A stretch of DNA of 64,000 nucleotides from an uncultured Pirellula sp. Its GTDB lineage: Bacteria > Planctomycetota > Planctomycetia > Pirellulales > Pirellulaceae. Each line of letters opens with the position of its first letter. The first letter of the stretch is position 1. The notes beneath the pieces are model-generated. The model ran no database searches. It saw nothing but the letters and a program-made list of their open reading frames with translations, and had not been told where the DNA came from. A program made the translations under genes and the position numbers. The stretch covers positions 1 through 64,000 of the forward strand of contig CAITIE010000064.1 in NCBI GenBank assembly GCA_903892355.1, given 5' to 3'. Of this stretch, positions 8,463 to 16,673 are shown one piece after another.

Positions 8463-9848
8463 CTACATATTGATCTGGTATTCCTTGCGGCTCTCGCGCG
8501 AAAGGAATGAGTTTGCTTGGGCATCACCTACGATCTCTCGCTTAACTGGGTCCCACGCGAGGGAGCGGTTCAATCGCATTGCGATGTTGGACAGGTGGCA
8601 TATTTCCAGCATTCGGTTGTGGGTCCAAACATCCGAAATCGGTTGTTTGCGAGCCTTCATTCCCTCGATGAAGTTGGCCGTGTGGTTTTCGCTCACTTTG
8701 CCGCCGTAAACCTTTTCGATCGCATCCTCCGGCAATGGCTTATCCTTGAGATCCTCGACTGGCTTGCCCGCGATTTTACCTCGATTCACAAAGAATCGTC
8801 CTTCGGTTCCTTCGAACAAGATTCCGTTGTCGCCTTCGCTGGTGATGATCATTTCGACCTCGTTCGGCATGTCGACTTTGATCTTGAAGCTGGTGGCTGC
8901 ATTGTACTGGTCGGCGACGACAGGATGCCCGTCTTTGTACTCGACAGGCAAACTGAATTCGACCGGCGTCACCTTGCTCGGTCCGGTATCGCTAGCCCCG
9001 ATCGCCCAGCACGCAATATCGACGTGGTGAGCACCCCAATCGGTTAGCTTTCCACCGGAGTACTCGTGCCAGTTTCGGAAGGAATAGTGAGCATTGCTAA
9101 AGAGCGGAACTCCGCCGCCGTAACCTTCACGTAGTTCGGGCAGTGCTCGATAGTCCACCTTCGGAGCGGGCCCGAGCCAGAGGTCCCAATCCAGTCCTTC
9201 GGGTACAGGCACCACAGGAATGACAGGCGAAGCTTCCATGCCGTTGATACCACAGGTAACGCGTTGCACCTTGCCGATCCGTCCATGCTGCACCAAGGCG
9301 ACCGCTTGAAGGAATCGAAGGTCCGATTCCGTTCTTTGCATCGTTCCCACTTGGAACACGCGTCCTGTTTGCTTGACAACTTTTTCGATCAACTTGCCTT
9401 CGGCGATCGTCAACGTCAAAGGTTTTTCGCAGTAGACGTCCTTGCCTGCCAGCATCGCTTCGACGGCGATCTTCGTATGCCAATGATCGGGCGTAGCGAT
9501 CATCACCGCATCGATATCTTTTCGGTCTAAGATCTTGCGGTAATCCTTGTACGCGTCCGGCTTCTTCTTTTGAGCTTTTTCTGTTTTCTCAACGTTGGTG
9601 CCAAGCACATTCGCATCGACATCTGCAAGCGCCGCAAAATCCGCGAACTTGAAGGACTTGCTAGTGATCGTCCAGCCTTGATTCCTCAAACCGATCGTCG
9701 CGAAAACGGGTCGATCGTTGGGCGAAACATAACCTGCAGCCCGCGAGACGGATGGGTACAAAACCGCGGCAGCCCCGGTGGTTGCTACCCCCTTGATAAA
9801 ACTGCGGCGAGCAGGATTGCGAGGTGCGTTTTTTTGATTCGGTTTCAT
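8463..9848 (-). CDS. Tat-exported Gfo/Idh/MocA-family oxidoreductase
   Basis: The protein (461 residues from this start) opens with a twin-arginine signal (ARRSFIKGVATTGAAAVLYP). A Rossmann domain follows with the family's EKP motif (VYCEKPLTL), preceded by DAVMIATPDHWH. The C-terminal domain contains GGKLTDWGAHHVDIACWAIG, typical of the large planctomycete and Bacteroidetes secreted group. Such enzymes oxidise or epimerise sugars with tightly bound NAD(P). The frame is open upstream to 9929, but the ATG at 9848 has a GAGG 9 nt upstream and puts the Tat signal near the N-terminus, so I chose it. It is probably periplasmic and acts on an unknown sugar. Confidence 0.92.
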   Translation of the reverse strand: MKPNQKNAPRNPARRSFIKGVATTGAAAVLYPSVSRAAGYVSPNDRPVFATIGLRNQGWTITSKSFKFADFAALADVDANVLGTNVEKTEKAQKKKPDAYKDYRKILDRKDIDAVMIATPDHWHTKIAVEAMLAGKDVYCEKPLTLTIAEGKLIEKVVKQTGRVFQVGTMQRTESDLRFLQAVALVQHGRIGKVQRVTCGINGMEASPVIPVVPVPEGLDWDLWLGPAPKVDYRALPELREGYGGGVPLFSNAHYSFRNWHEYSGGKLTDWGAHHVDIACWAIGASDTGPSKVTPVEFSLPVEYKDGHPVVADQYNAATSFKIKVDMPNEVEMIITSEGDNGILFEGTEGRFFVNRGKIAGKPVEDLKDKPLPEDAIEKVYGGKVSENHTANFIEGMKARKQPISDVWTHNRMLEICHLSNIAMRLNRSLAWDPVKREIVGDAQANSFLSRESRKEYQINM

Positions 9849-10234
9849 CGACGTAATCCTCATTGATAAATTCTTCATCGGTAGAGGATTTTCGTCAGGG
9901 AGCGTATTTCTGCCGCTCACCCCGCCCATCCTTTACCGGTTCATCGCCGTGTGCAAGTACCGCAGGTACCTTCAAAAACCACACGAACTCAAGGTACGAT
10001 GATAACTCGATTTTATCCCCTTTGCACTACCTCGCCGGGCTGTTCCCTGCGGAACTCTGCTTTAGATGATAAGATTAAAATTCCGTTTTAGATGATGGTG
10101 ATGCCGATCTCCCTAGGCCGAGTCGGTTTTCGTGGGAGGGAGTCAGGCACCTGGCTAGCGATCGGATGCATCTCCCGATACTTTTTTCAAACACTTTTGC
10201 AAGTTCCCCAGGGACTGGAAAGCTCCACGCAATC
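9849..10234. other. Divergent intergenic region
   Basis: This region separates two divergent genes and must carry both promoters. A short direct repeat (TTAGATGAT) occurs twice between about 10060 and 10095 in an AT-rich stretch. I see no strong operator or RNA gene. Confidence 0.35.
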
Positions 10235-10678
10235 ATGAACCGTTTCCCCAATCAATACAATGTGTCTGGCGTCACAAGTACGGCGATGGCACTTTCCTCG
10301 CTCGCTCTCCTTGCGGCCTTCGCATTCTCATTCGTTTCCTCGGAAAACATTACTGCAAAGGACGAACCCGCCAAGATGTTGCGCCACGTTGTCTTATTTA
10401 AGTTCAAGGACTCCAGTACTGCGGAAGAGGTGCAGAAAGTCGTCGATGCGTTTCGCGGGCTTAAGAGCAAGATTCCAGAAGTTGCCGCGTTCGAATATGG
10501 AACCGACAACAGCCCAGAAGGACTTGCCAACGGATTCACCCACTGCTTTTTGATCACGTTCAAAACGGAAGCCGACCGCGATGCCTATCTACCCCATCCC
10601 GCGCACAAGGCATTTGTCGACGTGCTCAAACCACACTTGGACAAAGTCCAAGTTATCGACTATTGGGCAAAGGATTAG
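10235..10678 (+). CDS. Exported Dabb (stress-responsive A/B barrel) domain protein
   Basis: From the ATG at 10235 the product is 147 residues: a hydrophobic segment (about 18-35) and then a single Dabb domain from MLRHVVLFKFKD to the C-terminal VIDYWAKD, including the typical FLITFKTEADRDAYLPHPAH. The domain forms dimeric ferredoxin-like barrels. Its biochemical role in secreted bacterial forms is unknown. An in-frame ATG at 10166 would add 23 residues before the hydrophobic segment and is less likely. The 3' end overlaps the convergent neighbour by 26 bp. Confidence 0.85.
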   Translation: MNRFPNQYNVSGVTSTAMALSSLALLAAFAFSFVSSENITAKDEPAKMLRHVVLFKFKDSSTAEEVQKVVDAFRGLKSKIPEVAAFEYGTDNSPEGLANGFTHCFLITFKTEADRDAYLPHPAHKAFVDVLKPHLDKVQVIDYWAKD

Positions 10679-11594
10679 GTTTCGGGGTCAACGGTACCCC
10701 TTGAGATAAATCGATCTCAGGCTTCGACCATAAGTCCTTGGTCGATGCGATATCGAGAAGTCGCTTTAGTTTGGAATTAGCGCTGGGTTCGCCGAAATTC
10801 TCCCGTCCCGGCGCACTTCCCCAAAGGATTCGAGGTCCACCGCGCGTGGCAATCTCGAGCTTCCATTTGGCGACCCCATTCTCTCGGGATGGATAGACGT
10901 AAACGCTCGTGAGCCGGGCATCGCTTCGAATCGGCGAGAGCAAACGGCACAGCAGCACTGCATCCTCGATTTGAGAATCGCCGAGCGGTGTTCCCACCCG
11001 TCGATACTCGGAAGCGCGGATGTTTTTTGCGTAAATTAGCAAGTATTCAGAGATGTCGCTCTGAGAAAAATCTTTCGTAGGCAAAAGAATTCCATCGGTA
11101 TCCACCGGTAGAAAACTCTCAGAGGCCTTCCCGCCGCTCGTTTCGTCGATCGACGCCTCGCAATGAACCATCGCTATCGGCGTACGATATTCGACGTTCA
11201 CCATGATTTGACCACCCGCCATCTTTTGAACACGGTGCGTCTTGCGTATCCACGGGTGGGCATCGAACGCACGCGCGATCACCGCCGCGGATTGGTCGTC
11301 TAAAAGCGACATGCGGGATAACCCACTGCCGTCATAAACCTCTTGGACAATGTCGGTCTTTAGCCAGGCTGGGGTATTGGTCAAATGAATGTTCTCGCGC
11401 TTGATCGCGTAATAGGTGCTGTCTAGAGCCTTCGCACCGTAATACCGCCAACCCAGATAACCGCTCAGCAAAAGTACCGATGGGCCGATCAAACTGAGCA
11501 AAGCCGCTCGCGGAATCGAACTGAATACATTCCAAAGGTGCTTCCAGAACATAGGTTGAGTCGAATTGGTTGCGTTGGTATCTGCTGTTGCCAT
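10653..11594 (-). CDS. FtsQ/POTRA-like single-pass membrane protein
   Basis: The protein (313 residues from the chosen start) has one transmembrane segment near residues 28-50. A periplasmic part follows that reads like a POTRA/FtsQ region: HPWIRKTHRVQK, then GGQIMVNVEYRTPIAMV, close to the pattern hPWV..V.V.r..P..l.I.V.ER.PvA of FtsQ. The rest is weakly conserved. Planctomycetes generally lack FtsZ, so a canonical divisome role is doubtful, and I treat the FtsQ link as a fold-level resemblance. The frame is open to 11675, but that extension is encoded by a 21-bp direct repeat (FFRIRIA twice). I chose the ATG at 11594, with AGGAGG about 15 nt upstream. Confidence 0.6.
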   Translation of the reverse strand: MATADTNATNSTQPMFWKHLWNVFSSIPRAALLSLIGPSVLLLSGYLGWRYYGAKALDSTYYAIKRENIHLTNTPAWLKTDIVQEVYDGSGLSRMSLLDDQSAAVIARAFDAHPWIRKTHRVQKMAGGQIMVNVEYRTPIAMVHCEASIDETSGGKASESFLPVDTDGILLPTKDFSQSDISEYLLIYAKNIRASEYRRVGTPLGDSQIEDAVLLCRLLSPIRSDARLTSVYVYPSRENGVAKWKLEIATRGGPRILWGSAPGRENFGEPSANSKLKRLLDIASTKDLWSKPEIDLSQGVPLTPKPNPLPNSR

Positions 11595-11615
11595 TCGCGA
11601 TCCGCTCTTCCTCCT

Positions 11616-11657
11616 TGCGATCCTGATCCTAAAAAATGCGATCCTGATCCTAAAAAA
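11616..11657. repeat. Perfect 21-bp direct repeat
   Basis: Two adjacent identical 21-bp units (11616-11636 and 11637-11657) of the form TGCGATCCTGATCCT plus six A. They lie in the leader of the leftward FtsQ-like gene. Being 21 bp, the duplication keeps the frame open and creates a spurious N-terminal extension. Confidence 0.9.
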
Positions 11658-11869
11658 CGGGCATCCTTGAGGCACCGACTCGGGAGTGTGCCCAGCGCGG
11701 GTAGCGATACCCGTTGTTCGGCCCTATCGCCCAAAACCTGCGGTACAGTAGCGAATCCCTAGCTAAATTGCCACGCCAATCGGCGTTGATTTGACAGAGA
11801 TAACTTAGCTAAACTCCAAGCTCGGGTACCGGTGCCCCTTATGGACAAGTCGAAGGAAGGAATCTGCAA

Positions 11870-12922
11870 ATGACAGCAATGGATCTGGCCAGTCTCGCCG
11901 AGCGAGTCCACGGTGAATTATTTGCAGGTCATCGCAACGCCGTGGTGACCGGTGCTGCCCCCCTATCGGATGCCAAGCCGGGTTACATCACGCTCATTGA
12001 TGACGAAAAGCACATTCCGAAACTTCAGTCCTCTCCAGCTTCGGCTGTTGTCACCCCGAAATCGTTCGACACCTTGGAGCTCCCACAAATCGTGGTTAAA
12101 AATCCCCACGATGCGTTTGCCAAGATCTGTCAAATATTTCGACCAACCCATGTGGTGCTGCGTTCGTTCGGAGTCCACCCCTCCGCATGCATTCAGCCGA
12201 CAGCAAAAATCCATTCCGACTGCTTCATCGATGCCTTTGTTTCTGTGGACGATGGTTGCACCGTCGGGGCGGGAACACATCTGCACCGCGGCGTAACTTT
12301 GATGCCCGGTTGTCAGGTTGGACGCGATTGCCAGCTCTACCCAGGGGTCGTTTTATACCCGGGAACCATTTTAGGGGATCGCGTCACCTTGCATGCTGGT
12401 GCCGTTTTGGGAGCCCACGGCTTTGGCTACCGCATGGTCGATGGTTCTCATCAGCCCACATCGCAACTCGGCTGGGTTGAAATCGAGGATGATGTGGAAA
12501 TCGGCGCTAACAGCACCGTGGATCGAGGGACCTACGGTGCGACACGCATCGGCCGAGGAACCAAAATCGATAACCTTGTTCAAATCGCACACAACTGCAA
12601 CATCGGTCAACACAACTTGATCTGCTCCCAAGTCGGCATCGCGGGTAGCTGCAGCACGGGAGACTATGTCGTTTTAGCCGGACAAGTAGGCATGCGGGAT
12701 CATATTCACATCGGAAGCCGTACGATGGTTGGTGCTCAGTCGGGAGTAGCCTCCGACATCGCCGAAGACCTTGTCGTCCTGGGAAGCCCCGCGATCCCTC
12801 GCTTTGAACAAGCCGCCATCTTTGCGGCCATCAATAAACTTCCGGAAATGCGACGTACCGTTAAACGACTCGAGAAAGAGTTGCAGCAGTCGCTTCAAGC
12901 CAAAACCAACGAATCCCACTAG
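11870..12922 (+). CDS. lpxD: UDP-3-O-acylglucosamine N-acyltransferase
   Basis: The 350-residue protein matches LpxD in length and layout. An N-terminal uridine-binding region (about 1-100) is followed by left-handed beta-helix hexapeptide repeats (about 100-310) and a C-terminal helix. The catalytic His lies at about 241 in QIAHNCNIG, matching His239 of the E. coli enzyme; HGFGYR and STVDRGTYG are also typical. It transfers a 3-hydroxyacyl chain from acyl-ACP to the 2-amino group of UDP-3-O-acylglucosamine, the third step of lipid A synthesis, at the cytoplasmic membrane face. AAGGAAGG lies 8-9 nt before the ATG. lpxI follows after 11 bp. Confidence 0.95.
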   Translation: MTAMDLASLAERVHGELFAGHRNAVVTGAAPLSDAKPGYITLIDDEKHIPKLQSSPASAVVTPKSFDTLELPQIVVKNPHDAFAKICQIFRPTHVVLRSFGVHPSACIQPTAKIHSDCFIDAFVSVDDGCTVGAGTHLHRGVTLMPGCQVGRDCQLYPGVVLYPGTILGDRVTLHAGAVLGAHGFGYRMVDGSHQPTSQLGWVEIEDDVEIGANSTVDRGTYGATRIGRGTKIDNLVQIAHNCNIGQHNLICSQVGIAGSCSTGDYVVLAGQVGMRDHIHIGSRTMVGAQSGVASDIAEDLVVLGSPAIPRFEQAAIFAAINKLPEMRRTVKRLEKELQQSLQAKTNESH

Positions 12923-12933
12923 ACTTACCCACC

Positions 12934-13878
12934 ATGGCATCGGTTCCCCAACCATCCTCCACGGACGCGTCAGTTCCACGTCCCGGCTTGGCCATCTTTC
13001 GGCCTGCCCCAGAGTCGAACGCCCCAGAGCCGAACCGGGAAAACCTTCGTGTCGGCATCGTTGCAGGTTGGGGCGAGTATCCCGGCAAAGTCGCGAACGC
13101 TGTGCGAGACCTCGGAGGCTCTGTCACGATCGCTGCCATTCGCAATCATGCATCCGAGGAACTCGACGCGCTTGCCGATCAAATGAAATGGTTTGGCGTT
13201 TGCAAACTTGGAGCGATGCAACGTTTCTTTGCCGAAAACAATGTAGATCGAGTCTGTTTGGCAGGAAAACTTTTTAAAGACCGGATCCTCTTTCATGGAC
13301 TTGGCTGGGTTCAACATGCGCCTGACCTGGAATGTGTTCGGACGATGATTCGTCCACTGTTTTCCAAGCATGGATCCACCACCGACGACACCTTGCTGGG
13401 CGCCGTGGTTGCATCGTTTGAACGACGAGGTATGAATGTGGTCCCAGGAACCGACTACGCGACGGACCTGATCGCACAAGCGGGACTACTCACTCAGTGC
13501 CGGCCAACCCGCTCGGTGATGTCCGATATCGATTTCGGCTGGGACATTGCGAAGAAAATGGGGGGGCTGGATATCGGCCAATCGATCACGGTAAAGAACC
13601 GAACCGTGCTCTCGGTCGAAGCCGTCGAAGGTACCGATGCGTGTATCGAACGGACAGGTATCTTGTGCCCCATGGGGCATTGGTCGCTCGTCAAGGTCGC
13701 CAAGCCTCAGCAAGACATGCGCTTTGATCTGCCCACGATCGGCCCTCAGACGATCGACCGCATGGCGAAAGCTGGAGGTCGGGCGATCGCGATCGAGGCA
13801 GGCAAAACGATCGTCATCGATCGACCACGAACCCTCGCCTTGGCCGATCGCTATCGAATCGCGATTCTTTCTCGCTAA
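12934..13878 (+). CDS. lpxI: UDP-2,3-diacylglucosamine pyrophosphatase, LpxI type
   Basis: The 314-residue protein matches the LpxI (DUF1009) family. It has VGIVAGWGEYP at the start of the core, AGKLFKDRILFHG, a TTDDTLLGAVV loop, and the C-terminal EGTDACIERTG / AKPQQDMRFDLPTIG / RAIAIEAGKTIVID series. It hydrolyses UDP-2,3-diacylglucosamine to lipid X and UMP, replacing the unrelated LpxH of E. coli. About 35 Pro/Ser-rich residues precede the core and are longer than usual. It lies 11 bp after lpxD, so the two are almost certainly co-transcribed. Confidence 0.93.
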   Translation: MASVPQPSSTDASVPRPGLAIFRPAPESNAPEPNRENLRVGIVAGWGEYPGKVANAVRDLGGSVTIAAIRNHASEELDALADQMKWFGVCKLGAMQRFFAENNVDRVCLAGKLFKDRILFHGLGWVQHAPDLECVRTMIRPLFSKHGSTTDDTLLGAVVASFERRGMNVVPGTDYATDLIAQAGLLTQCRPTRSVMSDIDFGWDIAKKMGGLDIGQSITVKNRTVLSVEAVEGTDACIERTGILCPMGHWSLVKVAKPQQDMRFDLPTIGPQTIDRMAKAGGRAIAIEAGKTIVIDRPRTLALADRYRIAILSR

Positions 13879-14007
13879 GCCAGTACCGAGGGGAACTTGG
13901 ACTAGGAAGCGGATCGACAACTTGTGATCGGCCGTTTTCTTCTATAATGGGGACGGTCATGATTGGCTCCACACGAGCACTTTCCCCCCAACACGAGAAC
14001 TCCCTCC

Positions 14008-15453
14008 ATGCCATCCCTCTCTCTCGCGCTGCCGCGTTTCATGCATTCCTTGTTCGTGACCCGCGGCAGTACTACAGGTCGCTGGGGCGGCATAGCTCGC
14101 TGGGGCATAGCTCTGTCGGCTTCGATTTCATGCATCGCGTCATCCCATGCGATCGCTCAGCAATCGATTGCGACCGCTACCCGACCGGTGGCCATCCGAA
14201 CAACCCTCGACAATCAACTCGTCGAGTGGGCGTGGACAAAGCAAGAGATTCAACAAGCGGGCCAAGGCCTTTGGCCTCAGTACCGGGGGCCCCATGGAGA
14301 CGGAGTTGCCGCCCCGGATGCCGACCCTCCGGTCCGTTGGAGCGAGAGCGAGAATGTTCGATGGAGGCTCAACATCCCCGGAAAGGCATGGTCCTCCCCG
14401 ATTGTTTGGGGAAGCAAGATTTGGATCACCAACGCCACTAATGACGGACTGGCCATGTCCATCCTCGCGATCGATCGCGAAACCGGCAAGATCTTGATCG
14501 ACCGCCCTCTATTCACCAACGAGAAAACCCAGAAAGACTATCACGAGTTCAATTCCTACGGATCCCCAACCCCGATTTGCGATAGTCAACATGTCTACGT
14601 CACCTTCGGTGCCTACGGAACCGCGGCATTGAACCCAATCGATGGATCGATGGTATGGCAACGGCGTGATTTACCTTGCAATCACTATCGAGGAGCGGGA
14701 TCGAGTCCCATTCTCTTCAACGACTTGCTGATCTTCAGCATGGATGGATTCGACTATCAGTACATCGTCGCGCTCAACAAGCATACGGGGGAAACGGTTT
14801 GGAAAACGGACCGAGCTATCGAGTATGGGACCGACGATGGCGACTGGAAAAAAGCGTATAGCACGCCACACGTGATCCAGGTCGGCGAACAGCTCCAATT
14901 GATCAGCCCTGCAGCGAAAGCGGTCATCGCGTACGAGCCCAGCACCGGCAAAGAACTGTGGCGAGTCCGTTACGAAGAGCACTCCAGCGCTATCCGTCCA
15001 CTATTCGATGGACGGCACCTTTACCTCAGCTCGGGATTTAGCAAAGCCAAATTGCTCGCGATCGATCCAACCGGCCATGGTGATATCACGCAAACACACG
15101 TCCGTTGGCAATCAACACGCGCCATCGGCTGCAAACCTTCACCGGTTTTCCTGGGCAATCTTCTTTGCTCGCTCGAAGATCGCGGTGTTTTGTCCGCCAT
15201 GAATCCGGAAACGGGTGAATTGGTTTGGCAGAAACGCTTGGGAGGTGACTTCAGCAGTTCACCCATCGTTGCAGGGGGCCGTATCTACTGCTTCGACGAG
15301 CAAGGCAAATCGCATGTCGTCGACCGCGAAGGAAATGTGCTGAGCGAGAACGTACTCGACGCAGGCTGCTTGGCCTCCCCCGTCGCTATCGGGAAAGACT
15401 TGATCGTCAGAACTCGCACCAGTTTGTATTGCCTAAGAGCGACGTCAAACTAG
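14008..15453 (+). CDS. Exported PQQ-type beta-propeller protein
   Basis: From the ATG at 14008 the product is 481 residues. A long basic N-region and hydrophobic signal end near SSHAIAQQ. A propeller of repeated blades follows, with PQQ-like motifs (QYRGPHGDGVA, AIDRETGKI, ALNKHTGETVWKT, YEPSTGKELWRVRYE, MNPETGELVWQKRLGG). Such proteins are common in planctomycetes and resemble BamB and quinoprotein dehydrogenases. I see no dehydrogenase active-site signature, so a binding or scaffold role is as likely as catalysis. Reading further upstream would need a TTG start at 13963. It follows lpxI by about 130 bp, and the functional link is unclear. Confidence 0.85.
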   Translation: MPSLSLALPRFMHSLFVTRGSTTGRWGGIARWGIALSASISCIASSHAIAQQSIATATRPVAIRTTLDNQLVEWAWTKQEIQQAGQGLWPQYRGPHGDGVAAPDADPPVRWSESENVRWRLNIPGKAWSSPIVWGSKIWITNATNDGLAMSILAIDRETGKILIDRPLFTNEKTQKDYHEFNSYGSPTPICDSQHVYVTFGAYGTAALNPIDGSMVWQRRDLPCNHYRGAGSSPILFNDLLIFSMDGFDYQYIVALNKHTGETVWKTDRAIEYGTDDGDWKKAYSTPHVIQVGEQLQLISPAAKAVIAYEPSTGKELWRVRYEEHSSAIRPLFDGRHLYLSSGFSKAKLLAIDPTGHGDITQTHVRWQSTRAIGCKPSPVFLGNLLCSLEDRGVLSAMNPETGELVWQKRLGGDFSSSPIVAGGRIYCFDEQGKSHVVDREGNVLSENVLDAGCLASPVAIGKDLIVRTRTSLYCLRATSN

Positions 15454-15504
15454 TAGCATCGGTTGAGCATCCATGGACAGCTCCATTCTTGCGGGCATAA
15501 CGGA

Positions 15505-16659
15505 CTACGGTTTCGCGTCCGGATCTGTGGCCGTATGACCGTTCCCTGCATCGTCCTCGAAGAGATAATCCACCGTCGTCTGCACGCACGTTGAATCTCG
15601 CATCAGAAATGAATGCAGGACCGGAACTGTAAAGAACTCGTCCATTCCCTCGAGTTTTGCTTCTTCGATGGTTACCACTCCATCGCTGGGCCCTTTGAGG
15701 AATGGATTCCGAATCCTGAGTGGGGATAGATCTCCAGCAATTACCGCGAATGGGCAAGGAGGCTTGTCTAGACTTTCTGCGAACTCATTCCACGACGGTC
15801 CCAATTGCATCCCGGAATGGCCGGTGATTGTTTCAAACAATCCCAACTGACCAAGCGTCTTCGCAAACGAGGAGCCTTGGTTTGGAGGCCCTAGCATCAC
15901 CACCCGCTCCATGCGATCCAATGCGAAGGTCGGGTCCCCTTGGCTGCGCCACTGCGATATCGCGGTTCGCAGCACGATATTTCCCAAGCTATGGCCGACG
16001 AATCGCAACCGTGGCCGTCCCGGAAGATGCTCGACAACCTCTCGCAGTGCCTCTGCATGCGAGGTTATCGATTCGCGGGTACTGGAATACGCAAACATTA
16101 CTACCGAAGGCACCTCATTTGCCTTGGACTCCTTGTGAGTGGCGTCAATCGTTGCATAACGTGCATCGATTGCCGCCTGAATCGGCTTCATGCTCGATGC
16201 GCTACGCATCAGTCCATGAAGCAAAACCACCACATCGATTGGTTCCGCGTGGGGCTTTTCGTTATCCGCCTGGAGCTTTGCCAACTCGGCAAGCATCGCT
16301 TCTTTGGTCCCCCACGCACGACGCACCGACGATGGGTCCAATAACCGCCATGAGTCTGAGGTCTTGTTGTACTGGACCCTCCAGCCATACCACCATCGAT
16401 GATCCGTCCAAAACTGCTTGCCTCCTAAAGTAGGAAGGGGCAGATTCCAACGACTATCCATGACATCCTCGTCGCTTGATTGTTCGATGCCACTCTCTGA
16501 CACATTGGCGGTCGATAGCGGATCGTCTACCCATTCCGCAGGTACCTGGCTCAGCACGGTAGCTTGGAAGATGGAAGTCCAACTCGTTCCAGCGAAAATC
16601 AGCGCCAGCGTTCTTCGAAATAATTGATGCACCTTTTTCGTCCTTGATAAGCAATCCAT
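15505..16659 (-). CDS. Exported lipase/alpha-beta hydrolase
   Basis: The 384-residue protein has an export signal (about residues 14-34) and a lipase-like alpha/beta hydrolase core. VVVLLHGLMRSA supplies the oxyanion region near 148-160, and LRFVGHSLGNIVLR contains the GHSLG nucleophile elbow. GPPNQGSSFAKTLGQ resembles the post-nucleophile region of triacylglycerol lipases and PGAP1-like esterases. A C-terminal VPVLHSFLMRD likely supplies the catalytic His. It starts 14 bp after the stop of the NfeD-like gene, so they form an operon. A membrane-lipid or ester substrate is plausible but unproven. Confidence 0.82.
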   Translation of the reverse strand: MDCLSRTKKVHQLFRRTLALIFAGTSWTSIFQATVLSQVPAEWVDDPLSTANVSESGIEQSSDEDVMDSRWNLPLPTLGGKQFWTDHRWWYGWRVQYNKTSDSWRLLDPSSVRRAWGTKEAMLAELAKLQADNEKPHAEPIDVVVLLHGLMRSASSMKPIQAAIDARYATIDATHKESKANEVPSVVMFAYSSTRESITSHAEALREVVEHLPGRPRLRFVGHSLGNIVLRTAISQWRSQGDPTFALDRMERVVMLGPPNQGSSFAKTLGQLGLFETITGHSGMQLGPSWNEFAESLDKPPCPFAVIAGDLSPLRIRNPFLKGPSDGVVTIEEAKLEGMDEFFTVPVLHSFLMRDSTCVQTTVDYLFEDDAGNGHTATDPDAKP

Positions 16660-16673
16660 CGTTGTACGCGAAG

